Shown one piece after another: positions 16,215 through 23,995 of a stretch of 38,308 nucleotides of DNA. Made by a program: the position numbers and the translations under genes. How positions within the stretch are numbered: position 1 is the stretch's first letter; the number at the start of each line of letters is the position of its first letter. A model generated the notes under the pieces. That model was not told the origin of the DNA. It worked only from the letters and a program-made list of their open reading frames with translations, and did no database searches. Origin of the DNA: an uncultured Bacteroidales bacterium (GTDB lineage: Bacteria; Bacteroidota; Bacteroidia; Bacteroidales; Muribaculaceae); the NCBI GenBank assembly GCA_902772455.1, contig CACYAW010000024.1, positions 1 to 38,308 on the forward strand. Reading direction: 5' to 3'.

Positions 16215-17852
16215 CTAGAATCTTACACCCATTGTGAGTGAAATTCGGTTGTTGTTGTCCTTGACGTCGGCACTGACATTGGGGAAATAAAGATCACCAT
16301 CACTGATGGGCGAGAATGCATTATAAACGCTCTCACGCATCTTGTGCACAAAGGCCACGTCGGAGTAGAAAGACTTGTAACGGTATCCCACACCACAAGT
16401 GAAGTTCTGTACGGTGTTGTCATACTGATAAGTAGGATTGGTGCCGACAGTGCTAATGTTGTAGTCGTAGTTATCGACGCCTTTCTCGACTTGAGTGGTC
16501 TTGTAGCTGTAACCTGCACGCAGGCTCCAGTTGGGATTAACGCGATACTCGCCACCGATGCGGATGATGTGTGAAGGCTTGAAGTAATCCTGGATGTTAT
16601 AGGTCACATCAGGATAGTCATTGCCACGGTCGTCACCAACGCGCATTGTCTCGTTGGCCACATACTCATAGTCCATGCTGATGATGGCATTGGTGCCAAT
16701 CACACCTGCCACACTTCCGATGAAGTGCCAAGGCGTCTTGATGGTGTAATTGGACGAATAGTCGTATCCATCATTGCTGCCCTTGTAAGCGCTATACAGC
16801 AGGTTATTGTCCTGATAGGCCTTGAGGTCGGCTTCCAGAAAATAGGTGTCACGCATGTCATAATAGGTGGGTGTGTGGAAGGCGGCACCGATGCGGAGCT
16901 GTTGGGTGGGCTTCCAGATAAGTCCCAGCTTGAAATTCACGCCAGTACCCTCACTATGCAGGTAGTTGTACAGTCCCCAATCGGCACGAGTGTTGTCACT
17001 AACGATAGGAGTCGTGAAAACATCTTCCTCGTCGATCGCCACGTGGGCGTCTTGGAGTTCCTCCACATAGGACTGGTAGCTCCTGTAGTCGAGATCCAGA
17101 ATACCGAAATCAAGTCCCCAATACAACTTGTTGGCAAGATTGCCACCAAAAGCGATATTGTACTCATCGGCATGTCCTCTCTCCTCGATTTCATAGTAAG
17201 CATCTCCGTACGTATCTCTTCCGTAAAGACCTTGCAGAAGACCATCCTCGTTGACGTTGATGATGCCTACTGAACCATTCTTAGTGGGCATATCAAATGT
17301 CGTAATAGCAGCCCAGGGCGCATAACCGTCGAAATAAGGGTTATAGGAGTCGTCCCAATAAAGGTCAAGCGCATTGTAGGGTCCATAAGGATTAACGTTG
17401 ACAAACTCGTCGGCGATGAAATTACTCATCGAGTACGGGATGTTGGAAATAGCGCCAATGTAATGGCGGTTGAACGAGTTGATGCGGTTGTAGGTAAAAC
17501 CAAAGTTGAGATTTGGCATCACCTCGCTGTCAAGTCGAATGGCACCAATGTAGCCCACATTGTTCACATTGAACTTAGTCTCGTTCATCTTGTCCACACC
17601 CGACTTGGTGCTGTTGAAATCAAGACTGAAGGTTACACCCAAGTCAGAACTACGGTACACACCAATGCCACCGGGATTCTGAGTGAGCACCGAGAGGTCG
17701 CCACCCAGGGCACCGAATGCCCCTGCCATCGACTGGAATCGCGATGTGCCACGGAGTTCGGTCTGAGACATCTGTAAGACATCAAAAGCGTCCTGAGCGT
17801 TTATCAGTAAAGGAAGTCCGCACAACAGGAGAGCAAAAACTTTCTTCTTCAT
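16215..17852 (-). CDS. OmpP1/FadL-like outer-membrane transport protein
   Basis: An outer-membrane beta-barrel protein of 545 residues. A signal peptide (MKKKVFALLLCGLPLLINAQ) precedes a segment typical of the FadL/OmpP1 group in Bacteroidota (LRGTSRFQSMAGAFGALGGD, then LSVLTQNPGGIGVYRSSDLG). The rest has many alternating aromatic strands and ends in the barrel-closing pattern ISLTMGVRF with a terminal Phe. FadL-type proteins pass hydrophobic compounds across the outer membrane, but the substrate cannot be told here. Such proteins are often labelled hemin receptor without evidence. It lies 61 bp downstream of the Trp-repeat protein gene on the same strand, so the two may be co-transcribed. 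Confidence 0.83.
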   Translation of the reverse strand: MKKKVFALLLCGLPLLINAQDAFDVLQMSQTELRGTSRFQSMAGAFGALGGDLSVLTQNPGGIGVYRSSDLGVTFSLDFNSTKSGVDKMNETKFNVNNVGYIGAIRLDSEVMPNLNFGFTYNRINSFNRHYIGAISNIPYSMSNFIADEFVNVNPYGPYNALDLYWDDSYNPYFDGYAPWAAITTFDMPTKNGSVGIINVNEDGLLQGLYGRDTYGDAYYEIEERGHADEYNIAFGGNLANKLYWGLDFGILDLDYRSYQSYVEELQDAHVAIDEEDVFTTPIVSDNTRADWGLYNYLHSEGTGVNFKLGLIWKPTQQLRIGAAFHTPTYYDMRDTYFLEADLKAYQDNNLLYSAYKGSNDGYDYSSNYTIKTPWHFIGSVAGVIGTNAIISMDYEYVANETMRVGDDRGNDYPDVTYNIQDYFKPSHIIRIGGEYRVNPNWSLRAGYSYKTTQVEKGVDNYDYNISTVGTNPTYQYDNTVQNFTCGVGYRYKSFYSDVAFVHKMRESVYNAFSPISDGDLYFPNVSADVKDNNNRISLTMGVRF

Positions 17853-17913
17853 AGCGTCAAATTGTTTGGTTTAGTTTAACAAATTAAAGTGTGTGTTGTG
17901 AGAAAGGATTGGC

Positions 17914-19107
17914 TCAGCGACGACGTCCACCGCCACCCGATGAACCGCCATGGCTTCCACCGCCACTGGAACCGCTGCTGCGTGAACCGCCACTGCTATA
18001 GGAACCGCTGCTGTGTGAACTGCCGCTGCTATAGGAACCGCTGCTGCGTGAGCTGCCACTGCGTGAGCTGCTGTTAGAACTGCTTCCGCTGTATGAGCCA
18101 CGGCTGCTGGATCCACGATAAGAGCCACTGCTCGATGAGCGCGAGATGCCGCTATTGCGAGAAGAGATACCACTTGAGGTGCGCGAGCCCATATTGCCGC
18201 TACGAGATGATGATGCATATCCAGTGCGACGGCTTGATCCGCTAGTGCCGACATTTGATGACCGGCTGGTGCTGCCGCCACGAGATGCGATACTGCTGCG
18301 ACCACCGCTACCATCTACACGACTGCGAGTGTTGCGATTGGATGCCAATCCTGCGCGACGTCCACTGCCGAATCCACCAGAGCTATGACGATCAATAGCA
18401 GGACGGTGCTTGCCCCAATCAGCATAGTGATGTACATTGTTTCCGGGCCATCCCCAGTCATAGTGGTTGCCCCAACCCCAGTGGTGACACCAGCTGTGAC
18501 TCCACCAGCCATAATAGGGACTGTACCAATAACCGTAGTACACAGGTCCTCCCCATCCATAACGCCAAGGGCTATACCAGCCATAGTACCAAGGAGAATA
18601 CCAATCGGAATACCAAGGCTCATACCATCCTGTATACCAAGGATAGTAGGAGCCAGCCCATCCATAAGAAGAATAGCCCCAGTCACTACCCACAATCAGG
18701 TTGATGGTTGGAGATTCGTCATAATAGAGTTCCACCAGTTCATCATCATCACTCAAGATGACAATGTCCGGATTGTAAAAGCGCTCGATGCGGCGAGTGT
18801 TGGCAAACGCGTCCTCGTAGATGGTGTCACCATTGATGTCCACCTCATACTCAGGATCATAAGCGCCACGACGGTTGTATTCATCTTCATCGCGCTCGAG
18901 CTGATAATTGCCCTGGGCAATCACCTTGTACTCATCAGGAACCTCACCATAGACGGCAATCGTCTTGGCCGGCTTCTCGACCTTAACCTTGGTTGTGGTC
19001 TTGGCTTTAGAGGCATCATAATAGATGTCGTCATAGTCCTGCGCTTGAACCAGCGATCCAGCTGTCAAGGCCATCAAACCAAGCAATGATAAAATACGAT
19101 ACTTCAT
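17914..19107 (-). CDS. Secreted protein with tetrad tryptophan repeats and Ser/Gly-rich tail, function unknown
   Basis: A 397-residue protein of strongly biased composition. Residues 1-23 form a signal peptide ending VQAQ. Residues 24-140 look like an ordinary domain, acidic and partly beta (EVDINGDTIYEDAFANTRRI, NPDIVILSDDDELVELYYD). From 143 to 231 there are 19 tryptophans. Those at 157, 161, 165, 169, 173, 177, 181 and 185 are exactly four residues apart, with consensus W-Y-x-P/G. From 241 to 397 the chain is Ser, Gly and Arg with few other residues, including 11-residue SSGSYSSGSS-type repeats, and ends RRR. It is presumably exported, perhaps a surface or matrix protein. I recognise no enzyme motif. 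No convincing promoter was found in the 275-bp gap upstream (19108-19382), which is AT-rich. Confidence 0.82.
   Translation of the reverse strand: MKYRILSLLGLMALTAGSLVQAQDYDDIYYDASKAKTTTKVKVEKPAKTIAVYGEVPDEYKVIAQGNYQLERDEDEYNRRGAYDPEYEVDINGDTIYEDAFANTRRIERFYNPDIVILSDDDELVELYYDESPTINLIVGSDWGYSSYGWAGSYYPWYTGWYEPWYSDWYSPWYYGWYSPWRYGWGGPVYYGYWYSPYYGWWSHSWCHHWGWGNHYDWGWPGNNVHHYADWGKHRPAIDRHSSGGFGSGRRAGLASNRNTRSRVDGSGGRSSIASRGGSTSRSSNVGTSGSSRRTGYASSSRSGNMGSRTSSGISSRNSGISRSSSSGSYRGSSSRGSYSGSSSNSSSRSGSSRSSGSYSSGSSHSSGSYSSGGSRSSGSSGGGSHGGSSGGGGRRR
17968..18060. repeat. 33-bp minisatellite in the Ser/Gly-rich coding tail
   Basis: Two near-identical 33-bp units (17968-18000, 18001-18033) and a partial third encode 11-residue Ser/Gly repeats. 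The unit length is a multiple of three, so copy-number changes would keep the frame. Confidence 0.8.
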
Positions 19108-19365
19108 AATTCATTACGTTTTAAAAGTTCATAATTATTGAGTTGTTTGTCATTTAGACCATGAAGTGATAAAAAAGTTTAACATATATCAATAGTTAAA
19201 AATCGGTGCAAGTTATAAAGTAAAAATCTACTACAGCCATTTTTTATCGTGAAAAAATGCTAATTGTTGCATTTTTAACAAAATAACTCATCTTTATTAT
19301 AGCAAATTCCATGCCATAAGCGGTAAAAAGGGATTTCTTATTACCTGCCATATCGAAGAAATAGT

Positions 19366-19373
19366 TACCTTTG
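19366..19373 (+). promoter_or_regulatory. -7 box of trmN6, implying a very short leader
   Basis: TACCTTTG matches the -7 consensus. With transcription starting 6-8 nt downstream, the RNA would begin at about 19380, only a few bases before the ATG at 19383. No clear TTG is seen at -33. Confidence 0.5.
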
Positions 19374-19382
19374 CCGACGAAA

Positions 19383-20096
19383 ATGGCAAGAGAAAAGATA
19401 TTCCGTTTCAAGCAGTTTGCCGTTATCAACGACCTGACAGCAATGAAAGTGGGGACCGACGGTGTTCTGCTTGGTGCATGGTGTCCGGTTGCGGGTGCCC
19501 GCCGAGTGCTCGATGTGGGCACGGGGTGCGGTGTCATTGCCCTGATGATTGCCCAGCGCAACAGCTCTGCTATCATCGATGCTATCGACATCGACCACGA
19601 TGCGATCAAGGAAGCCACTTTAAATTTCGAAGCATCACCATGGCCCCAACGTCTCACCGCCATCGAGTGCGATTTTAACGGTATGGACGAGGCCGAGCCG
19701 TATGACCTCATAGTCTCTAACCCGCCCTACTTCACCGATAGCCTGCCGCCTGCTGACGATGCCCGCCTGCTGGCCCGTCACACACGAGCCCTCACCTACC
19801 GCCAGCTTATCGACGGCGCTTCACGCATGTTGGGCAGTAACGGCATTCTGGCCATGATTTCCCCCACCGATGCAGAAACTGAGATTATCGAGGCCGCCAC
19901 GTTTGCCACGCTTCCTGTCAGGGTGATGACACGGGTTCTTCCTGTCGAGGGAGCAGCCCCCAAACGCACCTTGTGGCAATTGTCTCGGCGTGACACGCTC
20001 TCTTATCGAGAAAACACGCTCACCATTGCCCATCGCGACGGCACATTTACCCGCGAGTATATTGATCTCACAGGCGCCTTTTACCTGAAAATGTAG
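19383..20096 (+). CDS. trmN6: tRNA1(Val) (adenine(37)-N6)-methyltransferase
   Basis: An S-adenosylmethionine-dependent methyltransferase of the YfiC/TrmN6 type that modifies A37 of tRNA-Val. The start at 19383 gives MAREKIFRFKQFAVINDLTA, then MKVGTDGVLLGAW, as in the family. A TTG 12 bp upstream is in frame but falls inside the -7 box. The SAM-binding segment is VLDVGTGCGVIALMIAQR, and the catalytic NPPY is in DLIVSNPPYFTDSL. The protein is 237 residues, a normal length. It is followed after 27 bp by the acyltransferase gene on the same strand. Confidence 0.92.
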   Translation: MAREKIFRFKQFAVINDLTAMKVGTDGVLLGAWCPVAGARRVLDVGTGCGVIALMIAQRNSSAIIDAIDIDHDAIKEATLNFEASPWPQRLTAIECDFNGMDEAEPYDLIVSNPPYFTDSLPPADDARLLARHTRALTYRQLIDGASRMLGSNGILAMISPTDAETEIIEAATFATLPVRVMTRVLPVEGAAPKRTLWQLSRRDTLSYRENTLTIAHRDGTFTREYIDLTGAFYLKM

Positions 20097-20123
20097 CGTT
20101 CTCTCATTTTTAACACATGCAAC

Positions 20124-21092
20124 ATGACGACTATTAGGAGGGATGACATACAGATTCTAAGGGCGATTGCCATTATTGCAGTCGTGTTGATACACACATG
20201 TCCTGACGGCCTGTGTCAGGTATGGTGCCGCCCTTTCATCAATTTCGCTGTTGGCATGTTCCTATTCCTTTCGGGTTACCTCACTAAAACTCATTATGAC
20301 AGTTGGATGGCATTCTTCAAGCGCAGAGTCACGCGTGTAGTCATTCCTTATCTCATCTGGTGCGTCATCTATAGTTTGTCATCAAATCCAGACCCGATTC
20401 TCTTGCTGAAAAATATCATCACCAGCAACGCAACGGCTCATCTTTACTATATTCCGGTTTATGTTCAATTTGTTCTTTTGACCCCATTGATCATTAGACT
20501 GGCCAAGTCACGATACAGGAACATAGGATGGATCATCTCCCCCGTTTCACTACTCCTTTTCTGCTATCCACAGTTGTATACGGGTCGCGTTATAAATGGC
20601 TATTTGAGCATGGCATGCGACATATCGTGTCTCAATTGGTTTACATTCTATTATTTAGGAATTGTTCTGGGAAATGACATCATTTCACGCAATCTTCATG
20701 CAAGAAGCATCGGTCTGCTTTTGTTGGTGTCTATAATACCTCAGATTATAGAGGGCTATATCCTTCACGAACTCGGTGCCAACAATTGCGGCACACAACT
20801 GAAGATCACATCGCTGTTGACGAGCTCCCTGACCTGCATTCTGGCCTATAATATGTTGAGAGCAAGAAAAATGCACATAAACAATCATATGCTCCTAACT
20901 ATTGGCAAATACTCTTTCGGCATCTATTTGTGCCACATATTATTTCTTAGAATACTCAAAGAATTCGCCTTTTACCAGCACATCCCCTATGTGATCAATA
21001 CTGCGATAATTCTCATGTTGAGTGTCCTGCTGTGCATCATCTGCGACAGAGTGTTGAGTCCCAGGATGCTCAAGTGGATAGGAATCAGATAG
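20124..21092 (+). CDS. Acyltransferase 3 family membrane protein
   Basis: An integral membrane protein of 322 residues with about ten hydrophobic segments. The start IQILRAIAIIAVVLIHTCPD holds the conserved His of the acyltransferase-3 family, followed by FLFLSGYLTKTHY and an Arg-rich loop FFKRRVTRVVIPYLIW. The final helices include KYSFGIYLCHILFLRIL. Members add acetyl or other acyl groups to surface polysaccharides, lipids or peptidoglycan. The acceptor cannot be inferred, since no polysaccharide genes are adjacent. Its AT content is higher than that of trmN6 upstream. Confidence 0.88.
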   Translation: MTTIRRDDIQILRAIAIIAVVLIHTCPDGLCQVWCRPFINFAVGMFLFLSGYLTKTHYDSWMAFFKRRVTRVVIPYLIWCVIYSLSSNPDPILLLKNIITSNATAHLYYIPVYVQFVLLTPLIIRLAKSRYRNIGWIISPVSLLLFCYPQLYTGRVINGYLSMACDISCLNWFTFYYLGIVLGNDIISRNLHARSIGLLLLVSIIPQIIEGYILHELGANNCGTQLKITSLLTSSLTCILAYNMLRARKMHINNHMLLTIGKYSFGIYLCHILFLRILKEFAFYQHIPYVINTAIILMLSVLLCIICDRVLSPRMLKWIGIR

Positions 21093-21109
21093 CATTAAAA
21101 AAAACAAAA

Positions 21110-21138
21110 GTCCCGAGACATGGGATGTCTGACGGGAC
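21110..21138. terminator. Hairpin terminator between the acyltransferase gene and feoAB
   Basis: GTCCCG/CGGGAC and AGACAT/ATGTCT form a 12-bp stem with a 2-nt bulge and 3-nt loop. It lies 17 bp after the acyltransferase stop. The A-rich run is on the left, so the U-tract serves minus-strand transcription. No minus-strand gene is visible to its right. It may act for the plus strand only weakly. Confidence 0.6.
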
Positions 21139-21394
21139 CTATATGTTCTGTGTCTAGTGATGCTTCGCCAGCAGTTCGACACAAGGTTGAATTGTTTTAT
21201 TATTAAGAAAAAGTCAGTTTTATATCGTTTGAAGCGTATTGTTTTTTATTGAATTCGATATATTGACTTATTAAAAGAAGAAAAGTTTAATTGGATTCTC
21301 ATATTTAACATTGCTTAACATATTTGCCCAGTAAACTCTTTTATGTCCCCAAAAATGGGGATATAAAAGACGTCAAAAAGACAAAAATTAGGGA
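21139..21394. other. AT-rich gap upstream of feoAB
   Basis: No open frame is convincing here. It contains a long hairpin (21338-21350 with 21357-21369, 13 bp with one G-U) just upstream of the feo promoter. On the minus strand there are TGTGTC/GACACA arms next to the terminator at 21110-21138. Confidence 0.45.
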
Positions 21395-21425
21395 TTGCGG
21401 TAGTCATTGAAGGTAAGTAATTTTG
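21395..21425 (+). promoter_or_regulatory. Promoter of feoAB
   Basis: TTG at 21395-21397, a 20-bp gap and TAATTTTG at 21418-21425 fit the Bacteroidota consensus. Transcription from about 21431 gives a leader of about 22 nt to the ATG at 21453. This argues against the earlier in-frame starts at 21423 and 21435. No Fur-type palindrome is obvious. Confidence 0.75.
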
Positions 21426-21452
21426 CAGATTGGAATGAAATGCAAAAAGTAT

Positions 21453-23831
21453 ATGAATACTGAACAGAATAAAGATAATAAAACAAAGACCCGTTTACTT
21501 GACAACGAACCCGTTGGCAGCAGTGTCCAGGTTGTCCGCGTGATGGGTGAAGGAGCCTTCAGACAACGGTTGCTCGAGATGGGGTTCGTGAGAGGAGCAA
21601 AAGTGACTGTTCTCAAGAATGCCCCATTGCAGGATCCTGTTGAATACATGATTATGGGCTCACACATCTCGCTGCGTCATAGCGAAGCCGCTAAAGTTGA
21701 GGTGACTGACAAGGATGCGGAATTCTGTGACTTGGAGGATGCCTTTAACGGAACCGTCGAGACTACTGTCGCCGGAGTGGACCCGATGTCAGACAATGTG
21801 TTGCGAGTAGCACTCATCGGCAACCCCAATTGCGGCAAGACTTCACTGTTTAACAATGTCACTGGTGCCAAGGAAAAGGTGGGCAACTACGGGGGCGTTA
21901 CTGTTGACAGCAAGGAAGGCTGGTTCAGCGTGGGAGGGCGCAAGGTTCAACTAGTGGACTTGCCCGGAACCTACTCGCTGACAGAGTATTCGCCTGAGGA
22001 GATGTATGTCCGCACTTACATCCGCGACCATCATCCTGATGCTATCCTCAACATCGTTGACGCAGGTAATCTGGAACGCAACCTGTATCTTACCACACAA
22101 ATCATGGATATGAATATCCCCCTGGTGGTTGCGTTGAACATGTGGGACGAACTGGAAAAAAGCGGTGACAAACTTGACATTGAGATGTTGAGCCGTCTGC
22201 TGGGTGCCCGCATGGTGCCCATGACCGCTTATAACGGCCACGGCGTGAAAGAAGTGCTCGAAGCCACTATGGCAGCCATTGACGAGAGCGAAAACGAAAC
22301 CCGTCACCACAATGTGAATTATGGCACCCTGATTGAGGAGAACATCAAACAAGTGAGTGAAATGTGCCCTCAACTGGACCGCTACACAGTGCTCAAAATC
22401 ATTGAAAACGACCAGCATGCCCTGCATTTAATTGATGGCCAATCCAATGCTGACCAAGTGAAATCCACGGCAGCCGAATTACGCCAGGCCATCGAGCGAG
22501 ACTACAATGACGACATCGTCAGCATCATCACCGACCTGAAATACGGCTTTGTGCGCGGCGCCCTTGCCGAAGTGCTCACCCCCAATCCTGACCGTGCCAC
22601 AGGAGAAACCAAGCCCGGTTATTCGCTGGACCGCCTGTTGACGAACCGCTGGCTAGCTCTGCCCATTCTGCTCGTGCTGATGTGGCTCATGTTTGAAGCG
22701 ACCTTCACATTAGGAGCCTATCCGCAGGAGTGGATTGAAAACGGCATCGGCTGGATTGGCGAGTGGATCGGGAAGGCGATGCCCGAGGGCATCTTGCGCG
22801 ATTTGATTGTTGACGGCATCATTGGTGGCGTGGGAGGCGTTCTCGTGTTCCTGCCCCAGATCCTGATATTGTTCTTCTTCATCTCTCTGCTTGAGGACAG
22901 CGGCTATATGGCTCGTGCCGCATTCATAGTGGACCGCATCATGCACCGCGTGGGCCTGCACGGCAAATCGTTCATTCCTTATCTGATTGGTTTTGGTTGC
23001 GGCGTGCCAGCCATCATGGCAACGCGCACACTTGAGAACCACCGCGACCGCATCGTGACCATCCTCACTGTACCCTTCATGTCATGCTCGGCACGCCTTC
23101 CGGCCTATCTGCTGCTCGTAGCGGCATTCTTTACGGCCAAACAGGGCTTGATTTTGATGAGCATTTACTTGATCGGCATTCTGGTTGCCGCTCTCACGGC
23201 CATTGTCTTGAGCAAGACCATTTTGAAACACGACAAGACACAATTTGTGATGGAGTTGCCTCCTTACCGCAAACCTACTGCCCGCAATGCCATCATCCAC
23301 ATGTGGAGCAAGGGCAAGCAGTATCTGCAAAAGATGGCGACCATCATCCTGGCGGCCTCGATCATTGTCTGGGCGCTGGGCTACTTCCCCCGCCATGAAG
23401 GGCAAACGCCCCAAGAACAGATTGAGAACTCCTACATGGGCATGATGGGCAAAGCCATCGAGCCCGTAGTGGCTCCGCTGGGCTTCAACTGGCAGATGGG
23501 CGTGAGTGTGCTTACCGGAGCTGCCGCTAAGGAGATTGTCGTTTCGACAATGGGCGTGCTCTACACCGGAGAGGCCGATGCCACCGAAGAGAGCGCGTCA
23601 CTGAAGGAGAAACTGCAAACGTCCACGAAACCCAACGGCGAACCCGTGTTCAACCCGATTGTCGCCTATTCGTTCATGCTGTTTATCCTGCTCTATTTCC
23701 CATGTATAGCCGCACTTGCCGCCATCAAGCGCGAAGCAGGCACCAAATGGATGGTATTTGAGATATTCTACACCACTGTAGTGGCGTGGCTCGTGTCATT
23801 CATCTTTTACCAGATTGCGATATTGCTATGA
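21453..23831 (+). CDS. feoB: Ferrous iron transporter, FeoA-FeoB fusion
   Basis: An inner-membrane ferrous iron importer of 792 residues from the chosen ATG. Residues about 13-85 are a FeoA SH3-like domain (EGAFRQRLLEMGFVRGAKVT). The GTPase domain follows, with G1 GNPNCGKTS (123-131), G3 DLPG (169-172) and G4 NMWD (229-232). The membrane part holds two Gate segments with conserved cysteines (GFGCGVPAIMATRTLE and PFMSCSARLPAYLLLVAAFF). FeoA-FeoB fusions are common in Bacteroidota. The stop overlaps the start of the small Cys-rich gene. Anaerobic iron uptake fits the lysine-fermenting lifestyle and the two iron-dependent proteins in the window, KamA and the hemerythrin regulator. Confidence 0.97.
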   Translation: MNTEQNKDNKTKTRLLDNEPVGSSVQVVRVMGEGAFRQRLLEMGFVRGAKVTVLKNAPLQDPVEYMIMGSHISLRHSEAAKVEVTDKDAEFCDLEDAFNGTVETTVAGVDPMSDNVLRVALIGNPNCGKTSLFNNVTGAKEKVGNYGGVTVDSKEGWFSVGGRKVQLVDLPGTYSLTEYSPEEMYVRTYIRDHHPDAILNIVDAGNLERNLYLTTQIMDMNIPLVVALNMWDELEKSGDKLDIEMLSRLLGARMVPMTAYNGHGVKEVLEATMAAIDESENETRHHNVNYGTLIEENIKQVSEMCPQLDRYTVLKIIENDQHALHLIDGQSNADQVKSTAAELRQAIERDYNDDIVSIITDLKYGFVRGALAEVLTPNPDRATGETKPGYSLDRLLTNRWLALPILLVLMWLMFEATFTLGAYPQEWIENGIGWIGEWIGKAMPEGILRDLIVDGIIGGVGGVLVFLPQILILFFFISLLEDSGYMARAAFIVDRIMHRVGLHGKSFIPYLIGFGCGVPAIMATRTLENHRDRIVTILTVPFMSCSARLPAYLLLVAAFFTAKQGLILMSIYLIGILVAALTAIVLSKTILKHDKTQFVMELPPYRKPTARNAIIHMWSKGKQYLQKMATIILAASIIVWALGYFPRHEGQTPQEQIENSYMGMMGKAIEPVVAPLGFNWQMGVSVLTGAAAKEIVVSTMGVLYTGEADATEESASLKEKLQTSTKPNGEPVFNPIVAYSFMLFILLYFPCIAALAAIKREAGTKWMVFEIFYTTVVAWLVSFIFYQIAILL

Positions 23832-23995
23832 CAACATCTACCATTATACAAACGATTGTGGCACTCGGCATTGTGGCCGTAGCCCTGGTGTATGTGCTGC
23901 GTCGCGTGTTCAAGACCTCACGCGGCCAAGGCGACTGCGGTTGCGGCTGCGGCAAGAACTGCAAGTGCAAGAATAAACCTGGTAAAGAGTATTAG
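23828..23995 (+). CDS. FeoB-associated Cys-rich membrane protein
   Basis: A 55-residue protein. The start ATG at 23828 overlaps the feoB stop (ATGA), so translation is probably coupled. Residues 4-24 form one membrane helix (STIIQTIVALGIVAVALVYV). The short cytoplasmic tail carries DCGCGCGKNCKCKNK with six cysteines. Small proteins of this type sit beside feoB in many Bacteroidota and Firmicutes and may bind iron or adjust FeoB, although the mechanism is not established. The last codons overlap the stop of convergent radA, and no terminator lies between. Confidence 0.87.
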   Translation: MTTSTIIQTIVALGIVAVALVYVLRRVFKTSRGQGDCGCGCGKNCKCKNKPGKEY

